Shown piece after piece: positions 46,650-57,304 of a DNA stretch of 64,000 nucleotides. Both the position numbers and the translations under genes were made by a program. Location: positions 28,397,721-28,461,720 of the forward strand of contig OX421495.1 in NCBI GenBank assembly GCA_949126835.1. The letters are read 5' to 3'. This stretch comes from Anisus vortex. Taxonomy: Eukaryota; Mollusca; Gastropoda; Planorbidae. Each line of letters begins with the position of its first letter. The first letter of the stretch is position 1. Below the pieces are notes generated by a model. It searched no databases and was not told the origin of the DNA. It saw only the letters and a program-made list of their open reading frames with translations.

Positions 46650-46935
46650 GAGAGAGAGAGAGGGAGGGAGGGAGGGAGTGAGAGAGAGAGAGAGGGAGGG
46701 AGGGAGTGAGAGAGAGAAAGAGTGAGAGGGAGGGAGGGAGTGAGAGATAGAAAGAGAGAGAGAGGGAGGGAGGGAGTGAGAGAAAGAAAGAGTGAGAGGG
46801 AGGGAGGGAGTGAGAGAGAGAAAGAGAGAGAGGGGGAGGGAGGGAGTGAGAGAGAAAGAGAGAGGGAGGGAGGGAGTGAGAGAGAGAAAGAGAGAGAGAG
46901 AGAGGGAAGGGAGGAAGAGTGAAGGGAAAAAGAAG
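46650..46935. repeat. Polypurine (GA/GGGA) low-complexity array
   Basis: Almost pure purine on the plus strand: GAGAGAGA blocks alternating with GAGGGAGGGAGGGAGTGAG about every 35-40 bp. Frames on both strands (46630-47064, 46722-46922) are artefacts. It separates the LINE remnant from a MADF remnant. Confidence 0.96.
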
Positions 46936-46974
46936 AGGCAGATAAGCTAAAAATAAAAAAAAAAATAAAAATGT

Positions 46975-47115
46975 ATCATCAGTTCCAATTTCTTTGACAA
47001 TTTCTTCCCATTGTTTAGCAATAAAAACTCTGTTCGAGTAGTTATCATCAGTTTTGTCGTACAATTCTTGCCGTTTTGCACTGCGGCGATTAGAGCTTCG
47101 TTGATGGACATTTTT
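46975..47115 (-). pseudogene. MADF-like (Adf-1 Myb/SANT) domain remnant
   Basis: The minus strand starts MSINEALIAAVQ and, after a one-base frame change in an A run near 47065-47070, continues LYDKTDDNYSNRVFIAKQWE and EIVKEIGTDD. This follows the MADF pattern (LIxxVxxRPxLYDxxxxxYxNRxxxxxxWxEIxxEL). MADF domains bind DNA and occur in Adf-1-like regulators and beside PIF/Harbinger transposases. Only the N-terminal 45 residues are present before low-complexity sequence. No splice donor follows directly, and the frame change argues for a relic. Confidence 0.7.
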
Positions 47116-47159
47116 GCGGCTGATTTAATCACTTGCTGAGAGTAAACTGGGAGAAATTT

Positions 47160-47390
47160 TAGTTGCGAGTTAAAACGTTCGGGTTCGATTCAGCAAATGG
47201 GAGCGGCAAAAAAAGGAGAGGAACGCGAGAGGGGTGCACTCCGTTGCCTAGATTGAAATATGAGACTCTTCCGGTGATTCGGCAACTGAGAGCAAAGGTC
47301 AAGCTGGGACCATCACGAAGCGGAGACGAAAACGAATGCACTCAGTTCCTGATGTCCAACTCTTCTTCTTTTGGATATGTGTGAGAAACA
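47160..47390 (+). other. Open frame of unknown nature, higher GC
   Basis: A plus frame (47163-47384) of 73 codons is rich in R and K (GSGKKRRGTREG, RLKYETLPVIRQLRAKVKLG). Its end shares the 20-mer AAAACGAATGCACTCAGTTC with the minus strand near 46520, so it probably belongs to the same LINE ORF1/5' region. No domain recognised. Confidence 0.35.
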
Positions 47391-47944
47391 TACAATTATA
47401 TGAAAACTGTTTATTCAACAGATATGGCTCTAAAATCATTTTCAATGCATTGAATTATCTTTCTAATGATTTCAAATTCATTACGTTTGTTTAAATAATT
47501 CCCAAGCAGACACCATTTCTGTTCAATCAACAAGTTCATGGCCCATATCATCCCTGTCTCCCCTATTTTTTTCTCAAACAATTTGTTTTCCAGAAAATGT
47601 GTAAATATAACGTTAAAATAACAAAACAGATCTATTTAATGAATCTAATTTTAATGTAGTTAGCAAAAATATATTATATCAGAATTGGACATGTTACAGG
47701 AAAATAGGTTTTTAAAGCTTCAAAATCTATTTTAGTTTTAGTTAGGAGGTAGGCTAATTTGTAATTTTTATTATTAGAATGTTAAATGTTCCATTGTACT
47801 GTATAATGTTTGGTTTCATTTCTATACAGTTTCCATATTCTTTAATATTTAGTTGATATTGTTATATTTCCATTAATATTTCCTTGGTTCAAGGTCACCT
47901 TGCATGTTTATAAAGTAAAGCCTTGTTAGATAAGGTAAGAATAG
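47391..47944. other. Non-coding spacer
   Basis: AT-rich; nothing recognised. Confidence 0.5.
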
Positions 47945-48835
47945 GTATTTCTTATAGCGCTTCTATCCATGCTATTAAATTAGCATGCTCAATGCGCTCT
48001 TGGTGTGTATTGCAGTGGCGGATGTATTAGCCAAAGAGAAAGGTCTTTAAGTTCTTTTTAATAGATTCTCTTGTCCCAGACTCTCTCATTGTCTGAGATA
48101 AACTGTTCCATAGAGAAGGCGCGACTGATTCAAATGAGCGCCCTCCCGGGTACTTCATTTTGTGTCCATCCAAACTAGGAGTTCTGAGGAGTGACTGATA
48201 GAGAGCGCACTTCCCAGGATTGCTCTTAAAGATAGGAAGGAGCAATTCCCTTTTATGCATCCGTACGTTATGGACATAATTTTGTGCTCTATTCGCTTTA
48301 TCACTGGGAGCCAGTATAGATCCCTTAGTGTTGGGGAGAAATGATCTTGCCTCCTCAAGCTTAAAACAATGCGGTGTTCTACATTCTCTGATATCTCTGC
48401 AGCTGGCTGTGGGGCAAAACCCACAGGCAACTATTGCAGTAATCCAACCTTGACTGGATAAGAGAGACTGTCACGGTATTGGCCGTCCTTCTATTGAGTT
48501 GAGGTCGCAGCTGACCCAGGACGCGTAGATGAGACGTACAAGCCTTAACCACAGCAATTATATGTGGAACCATTGATATTTAATTATCGATCAAAAGGCC
48601 AAGGTCTTTAGCCGTGTTGGACAACGTTATCTCGGAAGCCCCAACTTTGATCGTAGTTAGAGCGATTTTCCGAAGACTGACATCAGAACCACAGATAATT
48701 TCCTCTGTCTTGTCATCATTTAATTTAAGTCTGCTTGCAGCCATCCATGCCTTAACTATTTGACAGCACTCCTCCACATTACCAACATCAGCAGCGCACG
48801 TAGACGAATCAGGACGAAAACTCCAGATACCGGAT
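47945..48835 (-). pseudogene. L2/CR1-like LINE RT, 3' half
   Basis: Minus strand, several frames: IVKAWMAASRLKLNDDKTEE (after the lost YADD), IKVGASEITLSNTAKDLGLL, HLRVLGQLRPQL, SLIQSRLDYCNS, RQDHFSPTLRDLYWLPV, KRIEHKIMSITY, GGRSFESVAPSLWNSL and ESIKKNLKTFLF, the C-terminal half of an L2/CR1-type polymerase. The 3' UTR ends with GAGCGCATTGAGCATGCTAA, ATAGCATGGATAGAAGCGCT and a short tail (47945-48000), matching the SINE tail at 33.15 kb. Frameshifts near 48575, 48400 and 48230 make it inactive; the catalytic palm is missing. Confidence 0.92.
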
Positions 48836-51234
48836 AATTCATGAAATCGCGTCTCGGGTCTCCAACTAGATTTAATTATTTTTATGATTTTGCCTCGCAC
48901 ACATTCACTTTTACTATTCTCAGCAGTACGAACGAGTAATTGTAGAAATTATATGAACTTCAATATTCTGTTAACAAATATTATATACAAATGAAGAAAT
49001 AACTAAGATCAATTGGCATTAACGTCTAAACAGGACAAACACATCGAAGGAACCAACTAAACATGGCGCCGGACAAAACATGGGGGGGGGGGGGGGGGGG
49101 ACTACAATAAATTCTATTGGTCCCTTAAAATTGGTCAACATACAAATGATGCTTTTTTACTTGGGGTCAGAAATTTTAACTTTTTTTACAGCGAGCCATA
49201 AACTAGATTTTCACGTTGGTGGATGTCACAATTTTTAATTTAATGTAATACTTTGGAGGTCCTTATTACCTCCTCTCTCCTTGGACTCAAACGGAAAGTG
49301 AATCTTCACCGTTTAGTGCACTTTCTAAAACATGAGTTCATAATGATAATAATAATTAGGGATGTTAAACGAAAACCGGAATAGGCCTACCGGTTTGATT
49401 TTTTTCAAAACCGGATTTCGGTTTATTGGTTGGAAGTTGGAAGATAACCATTACTTCAAGTAGAAGACCCTTTATTTTTTGTTTTAATGAAATATTTTTT
49501 ATAAATAATGTTGGATTCGCGCAAAACAATTCCTGAAATGCCTTGCTAACACTATTTAGTCTTAGATATTGTATTTCTTGTGTTTCCAAATACCAACTAG
49601 TCTATGGCTTGCGATAAAAACAACATCAAACCAATTGTTAAGTTACAGTTACAATTAACATGAATCTTTTTACTTGTCGGTTTTTTAAATCCGTTGTCTG
49701 GTTGCAGTGCGAGAGAAATGTCGAGAAGACAAGAGCAATTAACCCTTCCCGTACCGACCTACTTTCTATCTATGCTACCTTCAGTCCCGCTATATACGCG
49801 TCTGGGACTGTAAGGGTTAATATCAAACTATATGTTGCAGCACTAGTCAGTCGCACTAGTGGCTGGTTGGGTATTTGTTGTTGTTGTTCTTTTTGTTTGT
49901 AATTTTGTGTAAATAAACCTTACCCTTCTCACATTCCTGAGTTTGTGTTGAGTGAGTTCTGTGGCACGAGCTTACATATATATTTACATTATATTATATT
50001 AATAAAGTGCATACTGTGACGACATAGTCTCGCTTATAGTAAATATTGAGCACTCATTTGTTCATATACACATATATGTTGAATAAAAGACTGAATGGTT
50101 TTCTTGTGTGAAAAGACATGAGTGTGAAATCAGATCAGGAACAGAGGAAGAAGAGTAAGGTACATCGACCGACTCTATTGAACAAAAAAAAATCCTGATA
50201 TTCTTGAGAGTGTCTGGTTCCAGGATGAAAGAAACTGTCTGACTCAATGCTTCCTTGCAACACCGAGAGCTATTGAGGTCCAAGCCTCTCGCTAGTCAAG
50301 TTCTGTGGGCCACTTTCACACGTTTTAGACATTCACTCGGGTTTCAAATATTGGATCGGCAATGGTAAAGATTCTTGGCAGATAATGAAGCTCAAACCTA
50401 CTTCAATCCATTACATTCACCTCCCCAGCCCACGCTGTCCAATCAGTTTCTTAAAGCCTAGTGTAGAGTGAAACAAACGTGTATGCACATTTAGGTCAAC
50501 ATGAAATTTCTATTATAAAAGTAATAATGATCAGAACGTTTTTAGTTAGTTAAGTTATGCTTATTAAAAAAAGTATTCGTGTTTGATTACTTGGTTATTA
50601 CTATTAATGTTAAAGTAGGCATATAACTTATTCAACAAAATTAGTTACTAAAATTGCCCGTGGAAAACCACGGAAAAAAAGATAATTATTGGTTATATAT
50701 TTGGAAATAGTATTATTAAGATACAGTTTATTTTATTTGCCAACATGGCAAAGTTTAGAAAGAATTGAGTTAGCAAAAGAGCTGTAGTATTTATTAACTG
50801 TTATTATTAAGATCCATTTTATTTGTAGCCTACCAGTGAAAATAACGAAGAAAAGAATAGGTAGGAGAGGCAGACGTATAGCTTTTGTCCCTGTTTTACT
50901 GTTTTATTTATATATATTAAAATTTAATGAAGGAGAATTAACATGAGCCAATTTGTGTGTGTTAGAGGGAGAAATGTTTTTCCCGTCTAAACAGAGATTA
51001 TTTTTGTACATATTATATTAAACAAGCTAAATTCCTGGGGTAAATTAAATAGGCCTGTATAAGTTCCAGATAAAAATTGTATAAACTACAATGAACAGAA
51101 AGATATAGGCTATCTAAAAAAAAAATTGTATTATTATTTACTTAAAACATTTTAGGAAAGCGTCAAATCCTAAAATTCTTTATAATCTTTAACAAAATAT
51201 TAATGGATTTTTTAAGAAGTAGAAAACGAAAGGT
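48836..51234. other. Non-coding stretch with poly(G) and two weak transposon-like traces
   Basis: A run of about 20 G lies at 49081-49100. At 49350-49425 GGATGTTAAACGAAAACCGG...CAAAACCGGATTTCGG resembles hAT/BED-type ends. At 49738-49821 an 84-bp segment is bounded by TTAACCCTT and AAGGGTTAA. At 50650-50880 two diverged copies of a block with ATTATTAAGATMCA lie in tandem. No genes seen. Confidence 0.45.
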
Positions 51235-51292
51235 TTAAGAGTGGAATTGAACCCAGGCATGGCAGTTGGATACTCTAACTCAGCTTGGGAGA
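51235..51292 (-). mobile_element. tRNA-like SINE head fragment
   Basis: The minus strand reads AAGCTGAGTTAGAGTATCCA, ACTGCCATGCCTGGGTTCAA, TTCC. GGGTTCAATTCC is a good B box and AGCTGAGTTAGAG an A-box-like segment about 27-30 nt upstream. Flanking arms do not close, so it is not a functional tRNA. It lies just before the (GATA)n block. Confidence 0.5.
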
Positions 51293-51332
51293 CAAATGCC
51301 AAAAACAAAATATGAGACAGTAATTAGAAAGT

Positions 51333-51648
<316 letters not shown>

Positions 51649-52003
51649 GCGCATTTCGAAATTACTTAGAAAAGAATGGAAAAGAATTATACAAGAAGAA
51701 AACGGAGACAGTGTCAAGTGTATTTTGTTTGTCCATTTATTATCAAACTAGTTGTTTTTCGTATATTTCATTTATATGTTTTATTATTCATTTGCCTTCA
51801 AACAAATTTTTCTCACCCACAGTTCTTCGGTAGGCTAAATAAAAATACATAGGCCTAGCTAATATAAAGGATTCATACGAAAATCTTTGTTTTTAAGGGA
51901 TGTTTAATTGCAGTGTAGGCCTAGGCCTAACGCTATTTTAAGTTTCATTTAATTTATAAGAAAATTATAAATCAAGAATTTCTCAGAAGTTTACAGATTA
52001 TAT
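51649..52003. other. Non-coding spacer
   Basis: AT-rich; nothing recognised. Confidence 0.5.
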
Positions 52004-52195
52004 TGCAATTATCAAAAACTTTACGTTTCGTGTTAGGTCATGGCAATGATCGGAAACTTTACTTTTCTATTCAGGTCATGGTAATTATCGGAAACTTTAC
52101 TTTTCTAGCAATTTAAATTATGGCAATTGTAAAAAAAAAAAGAAAAAAGAAATCTACTTTTCCAGCCAGGTTATCGCAATTATCAAAAAACAGGT
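52004..52195. repeat. Degenerate ~46-bp tandem repeat, 4 copies
   Basis: Copies built on GGCAATGATCGGAAACTTTA and CTTTTCTATTCAGGTCATGG; the last copy is split by a poly(A)-rich segment at 52131-52148. Confidence 0.8.
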
Positions 52196-52644
52196 TGCAA
52201 TTGCTGGGAAAGATACCATATGTTGCATCAAGCCTTGCTTCTGTCCCCTTTCCCTGTCAATTTTCACCAGCTTTTGGGTGAGGGCTGGGGGAAAGTAGTG
52301 GTCAGAATTGATTGCCGAAACGTTCTTCCATTTCACCGAAGAGAAATGGGCGAGAAGAGGAATCGATCACTGAAAACATCCTTGTGCTTGTGAACAGCGT
52401 TGAACTGTGTTTGAAATTTTCTTATATTTAACTACGTAAATTAGTCACGACATTTTTTTAAATTTGTGAATGTATTGTCATCATTAAAACAAAAACTCGT
52501 ATATAGAAACCGGTACTGTGCTATATCAACTAGCCTATACTTACTCACTGTACATGACAAGATAAAATCAACTTTTAGTCTGCTACTTATTTTTATAACA
52601 ATCAATAAACTGATTGTTAGACTTATCATTAAGATAAAGACTGA

Positions 52645-53005
52645 TATTTGGGTGAGTTACTATTGTCAAATGTATTGACACTCGAGTGACTTACTATTCT
52701 CACATGTACTGACTCTCGAGTGACTTACTATTCTCATATGTACTGACATTCGATAGAGTTACTATTGTCACATGTAGGGACTGACATTTGATAGAGTTAC
52801 TATTCTCACATGTACTGACATTCGATTGAGTTAGTATTGTCATATGTATTGACATTCGATAGAGTTACTATTGTCACATGAACTGACGCTCCATTGAGTT
52901 ACTATTCTCAGGTATACTTACGCTCGAGTGAGTTACTATTTTCACAGGTAGCCTATTTACGGTTGAGTGAGTTACTATTCTCACATGTTCTGATGCATGA
53001 CAGTT
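52645..53005. repeat. Degenerate 34-bp minisatellite, ~10 copies
   Basis: Unit near GAGTTACTATTCTCACATGT followed by ACTGACATTCGATT. Units vary at GTC/CTC, and one carries an extra ACTG-spacing insertion (near 52775). Confidence 0.9.
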
Positions 53006-53461
53006 TAATTCGCCGCTTAACAGTTTATACGTCTTCGTCACAGATCATTTATTAGATTGGTATTCTGTCTCGTTATCGTATTGATTTGATAAATCAATTA
53101 CTGAACGATTTCTAAGAATATGTTAACAAAGGTAACCTTAGACGCGATAAGCTTAGTTATAATTTTATAATAATTTTTTTTTTGTCAATAAATTGTAATA
53201 AATGTTACTTTTTCACAGTTCTTTCCTATTCTGCTTAATCAAAACTTTTCATGCAGTATAGGCCTACAATCAGGCCTGGATTAACCATTAGGCACACAAG
53301 GCACGAGCCTAGGGCAACAAGCGTTTGGGGGGCACCACAAGGCCTCAAGAAAATGTGTATATTGTAAAAGCTAAGAGCAGAAAATTAACGAATTATTTAG
53401 TTTCAGTTAAGCAACAGGATTTTACTGACACCATCAATCCTCTTGATAAGTCTTCTATAGG

Positions 53462-53734
53462 CAGAGGCGTATTTAGGCATGTTTCACATGTTCCTATGGA
53501 ACAGGGGCCCCCACGCAAAAGGGGCCCACACACATTCCAAAATAAAAATGTTAGTTTTTTCTATCGGCAATTAGAACAGTGCATTTGTAGAAGCGCACAA
53601 TGAACAAATACTGTGAATGGGAAATCACATAATTTGATTGTTAAGTGACACTGGCAGGGTCGAGTCCACGAGGGGGCCCCCACATAAATTTGGCCCTTTT
53701 GAACAGGGCCCCCACAATCCTAAATACGGCCCTC
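53462..53734 (+). mobile_element. hAT-type MITE nested in the 53.3-kb hAT
   Basis: Ends CAGAGGCGTATTTAGG and, inverted, GAGGGCCGTATTTAGG; flanks TCTATAGG and ACTATAGG match at 7 of 8 positions, fitting an 8-bp duplication. 273 bp, no coding capacity, with GGGGCCC-rich subterminal blocks. Its right part is homologous to 8089-8435. The insertion lies upstream of the recognisable transposase coding region. Confidence 0.88.
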
Positions 53735-53744
53735 ACTATAGGCT

Positions 53745-56270
53745 GTTCTGCAAATCCAGACACTGCATTAGTGCTTGAAAATGAAATTTGTTGTGACCCA
53801 TTTCAGTCTGCTGAAGATGATGACGAAGATGAAGATGCTAAAGATGAAGATGATAAAATAAATCAAGCAGTAGATCCAGGACTGTGGATTGACGTCTAGG
53901 CTAATGTTGTAGCTAACTGGGTCGACTGTGGGCCCACTAACTGTCAGCATCATTATGATCCCTTTGATAAATCTTGCCGTATTTATGCTGGAGGAAAAAT
54001 AACACGATATTGTTCTCAAAAACTCTTCTATGGCACAAAAGCAAATGGTGAGCAGTACAGGAGAGAACGGTTATTGTATTCACCATCCACGGGATCTGTG
54101 CACTGCTTTGTTTGTAAACTTTTTGCGTCTAAAGGTTCCACAAGTTTGGCTGATAAAAAATGGGTTCAGTGACTGTAAAAATAACATTAAAGTTGATAAT
54201 CATGAACAAAGTCTACTCATAAGACTGCATGTTATATACATAGCTCGTCGACTACAAAAGCTAGAAGAGCAAATAAATGAAAAGTACAGTTACTGAGAAC
54301 ATGTTTTGAGGCGAGCACTAGCGGTTATTTGTACTATAGATGAGCTTGGTCTAGCTTTTAGAGGGACAAATGAAAAATTTGGATCTTTACAAAATTGAAA
54401 TTATCTAGGGTTGCTGGAGTTGGTCAGTCAGTTTGATCCATTTTTAGCATCACACATTACGAAATATAGAAATTCTGGAAAAGGAAATCCTTCTTATTTA
54501 TCCAAAACTATATGTGAAGAACTGATTGAAATTATGTCCCAAAAAGTCCACGAAGTAATTATAGATGAAGTAAAGGCATCCGGTTATTTCAACGTGTCAA
54601 CACCCGATATTTCACATATAGATCAGTTAAGTGTTGTTCTTCTATATGTGGTAGATGGAGAGCCCATTGAGCACTTGTTTACTTTCTTGGAGCTGCAAAG
54701 TCACACCGGTGAAGGTATGGAGGAAGTGTTGCAGTGCTTACAAGAAGTTTGCAATGTTGATTTTGCGAAATGCAGAGGTCAGTCATACGATAACGCAGCT
54801 AATATATATGTGTGCTACAAAAACGTGAAGAAAAAAAATTCTAGAGAAAAATGAGTTTTCTTTATACATACCCTGTGCTTCCCACTCACTAAATATGGTA
54901 GGCAGAAGTGCCGTTGACTCTTGTTTAGAGGCAGTAAACTTCCTCCATACAGTGCAACTGATCTATACTTTTTTCTCAGCTTCAACAAACAGATTGAAGA
55001 TTCTGAAAAGATGCCTTGTGAATGAAACGCTGGTAAAGTCTCTTTCCGATACCAGATGGGAAGCACATGCTGGTGAAACTGAAGCTATTCTAAAGTTTCA
55101 TCATCAGATTATAGAAACGTTAGAATGTTTACAAAAAGACCAGTCACAGAAGGGGGACACCAGAAGAGAAGCAGAAAACACTGAAAAGAAGATGCAAGAG
55201 TTAGAATTTGCTCTCATGCTTGTGTTTTGGGAAGAAGGGTTACAACATTTTCACAGGGTCAGTCAAGCTCTAAAAAATAAGCAAAATAAGGAACTTGAAA
55301 ACGTGAGCTGATTTATATTCTTCACAAGCAGATCACTTGCATGAATGTAGAAATGAATTTGAAAGATTTGAAGAAGCTGCAAAAGAAATAACACCAGGTG
55401 TGGATTATAAGTCAACAAAAGTCAAGAGTAAACGAAAAACAGTGGTCATTGATGGTGATGCCACTGAGGTATCTCTGAATGCCAGGGACAAATTTCGTAT
55501 ATCTGCTTTCTACGCCATTGTTGACAAACATGAGACTAAGATAAGTAGACGAGGACAGGTATACAATGATATAGCAGTTCGATTTTCCAGTTTGGTCGAT
55601 GTATCACAATCATCTCAGTGTTGTGAAGGACTAATAAATGTTTATCCTGAAGATCTGAACAATAATTTATATACTGAACTACAACATTCCCACTCATATA
55701 TTCGCCACAAGTTTGGTGCATCAAAATCTGAAAACAACACGTTCAGTCATGCAGAATTATGCAACCCAATAACAACCTGTTGCAAAATTCAGATAAACAT
55801 AAAGACAAAAACCCTTTCCTTATCCTTTATGCGAGAACAAATGCATTTTTGTACTATTTCTTCCCGAGTGGCATTTGGGCATGGAATGTGTTGCCTGAAC
55901 AATCCAGGAAAACCAGTAAATTAACATCATTTAAAACATTAATAGGCCTAAAAATGCAAGTCTTGACTCGGACCACGGATGAGAGTAGGACACATTTATC
56001 TTCTTTATAGAAGGAGCGTCTGTAATGTAGGCTATAGGCCTAAGATAAGATAAGATAATAGTTAGAGACAACATCGAGTGTGCTATTCCAAATGTAGAAA
56101 TTGCCTTGCGCATATTTTGAACATTAAGGGCTACAAACTGTTCAACTGAGCGCTTTTTTTATCAGTTGAAACGTACACAAAATCCAAGTAGATCAACAAT
56201 GAAACAAGAAAGGCTTGATTCCTTATCTCTGCTGACAGGACAGGCTATATGATCTAGTAATTCGTCTGCT
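53745..56270 (+). pseudogene. ZMYM1-like hAT transposase (TTF zinc finger/DUF4371) pseudogene
   Basis: In order: an acidic stretch (EDDDEDEDAKDEDD); a stop at 53897; TTF-type zinc finger (LLYSPSTGSVHCFVCKLFA); frameshift near 54165; stops at 54294 and 54396 where a Trp and a Gly codon are expected, both explicable as G-to-A changes; DUF4371-like core (LLELVSQFDPFLASHI, NPSYLSKTICEELI, HIDQLSVVLLYV, CRGQSYDNAAN); frameshift in an A run near 54832; catalytic-region block (IPCASHSLNMVG, FFSAST, VKSLSDTRWEAHA); stop at 55309; frameshift; SLNARDKFRISAFYAI; LINE insertion at 55765; dimerisation domain IECAIPNVEIALRIF, NCSTERFF, RSTMKQERLDSLSLL at 56070-56245. Clearly inactive. Confidence 0.93.
55765..56062 (+). 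mobile_element. CR1/L2-like LINE 3' end inserted in transposase
   Basis: Encodes KDKNPFLILYARTNAFLYYF, FPSGIWAWNVLPEQ and TSFKTLIGLKMQV, ends with the CTTTATAGAAGGAGCGTCTG terminus and an (AAGAT)n tail at 56040-56058. Same family as 5425-5692 and 2823-2872. It separates the transposase core from its dimerisation domain, so it inserted after the hAT. 5'-truncated to about 300 bp. Confidence 0.88.
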
Positions 56271-56812
56271 TATGCTAGAACTAAACTTTAATTTAGTTTA
56301 TATTTTTACACCCCCAAATAAATAAAAAAAACAAATCCTCAATTATGCCCCCCCCCCACCTAATTTTGCACCCTAGGCGGCCGCCTAGGTTGCCTATATG
56401 CATAAGCCGGCACTGTCTGCTGATTATTGAGGCAGACTTGCTGCGCAAATAAACTTTGATTATGTACTCATAAACTTTGCCAGATCTTAATCTCGAAAAA
56501 AGAACTTTAAAAAGTAAACGTGTGCTCTCTCTGATTATATAATCTATTAAAAAAGTTACAGTATTTTTGTGTATTATTATTACAAAATTAATGAACTATT
56601 AATTTTAATACAGAAATACCTTATTGTAGGTTTTATATGTGTGATAGTAGTACAAACATATGTGTTAGGTTTTTCTTTGTTATTTTTTTTTTTGCATAAT
56701 ATTGAACATACCAGCGGTCTGTGGAGGATCGCGGGGCCCGGGGAAGAATGGGGCACCCTTATAGGTTATTGCCTAGGGCACCAAGATGGCTTAATACGGC
56801 CCTGCCTACAAT

Positions 56813-57040
56813 GTCTAAATATTTAAAAAAAAAACATAATTAAGCTGCATTATAATTTAAAAAACCAACACTTGGCCGCTAGGTTTACAGAAGACAATGT
56901 CCGAAATTTCTTGCCTCCGTTCCAATGCGCATGCCTAGAATTGTAGAATAAAACACTTTTGCTGAAAAAAAAAATGTGTATATAAAAAGGTTTATATAAA
57001 GTTGTGTGTATGTGAGTGTGTTTATCTCTGACTTATTAAG
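56813..57040. other. Spacer between two hAT elements
   Basis: About 230 bp of AT-rich sequence; nothing recognised. Confidence 0.5.
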
Positions 57041-57304
57041 CTCATAGGCAGTAGCGTAGCCAGGGGGGGAGCAGGGGGAGCGGCCGCTCCCCCTACGACC
57101 ATTTTCGAAAAAAAAAGGGCCTTTTCGGGGAAAAATAATTTAATAATTTTAATAAGCCATGTAGCACAATTTATACTGTTTCTAATATTTCTTTTTAATT
57201 GCATTTAAACAATTTAATTTGTTACAATATGATTAATGAACCTTGTTAGATCTAGTTAATTTTAGTTTAATTTAATTTGATACGAAGTGAAGGTCACACT
57301 CTAG

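Larger units (their letters stand above)
53271..56804 (+). mobile_element. Complete-ended hAT transposon with perfect 8-bp TSD
   Basis: Left end CAGGCCTGGATTAACC; right end, inverted, CAGGGCCGTATTAAGCC; subterminal GCCTAGGGC blocks at both ends. The 8 bp CCTACAAT precede the left end (53263-53270) and follow the right end (56805-56812) exactly, the length of a hAT target-site duplication. It carries a ZMYM1-like transposase pseudogene, a nested MITE (53462-53734) and a nested LINE tail (55765-56062). A second end-like sequence, CAGTGCCGGCTTATGC inverted at 56396-56414, lies inside the right part. Confidence 0.93.

Noticed and set aside
46630..47064. 144-codon minus frame with Ser/Leu/Pro-rich body
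   Set aside because: Mostly the polypurine/polypyrimidine array; only its first 30 residues (MADF-like) are meaningful and are annotated separately.
56396..56414. Right end of the 53-kb hAT at the inverted CAGTGCCGGCTTATGC
   Set aside because: Its flank does not match CCTACAAT; the end at 56804 does so perfectly. The inner sequence is probably another element's end or a subterminal repeat.
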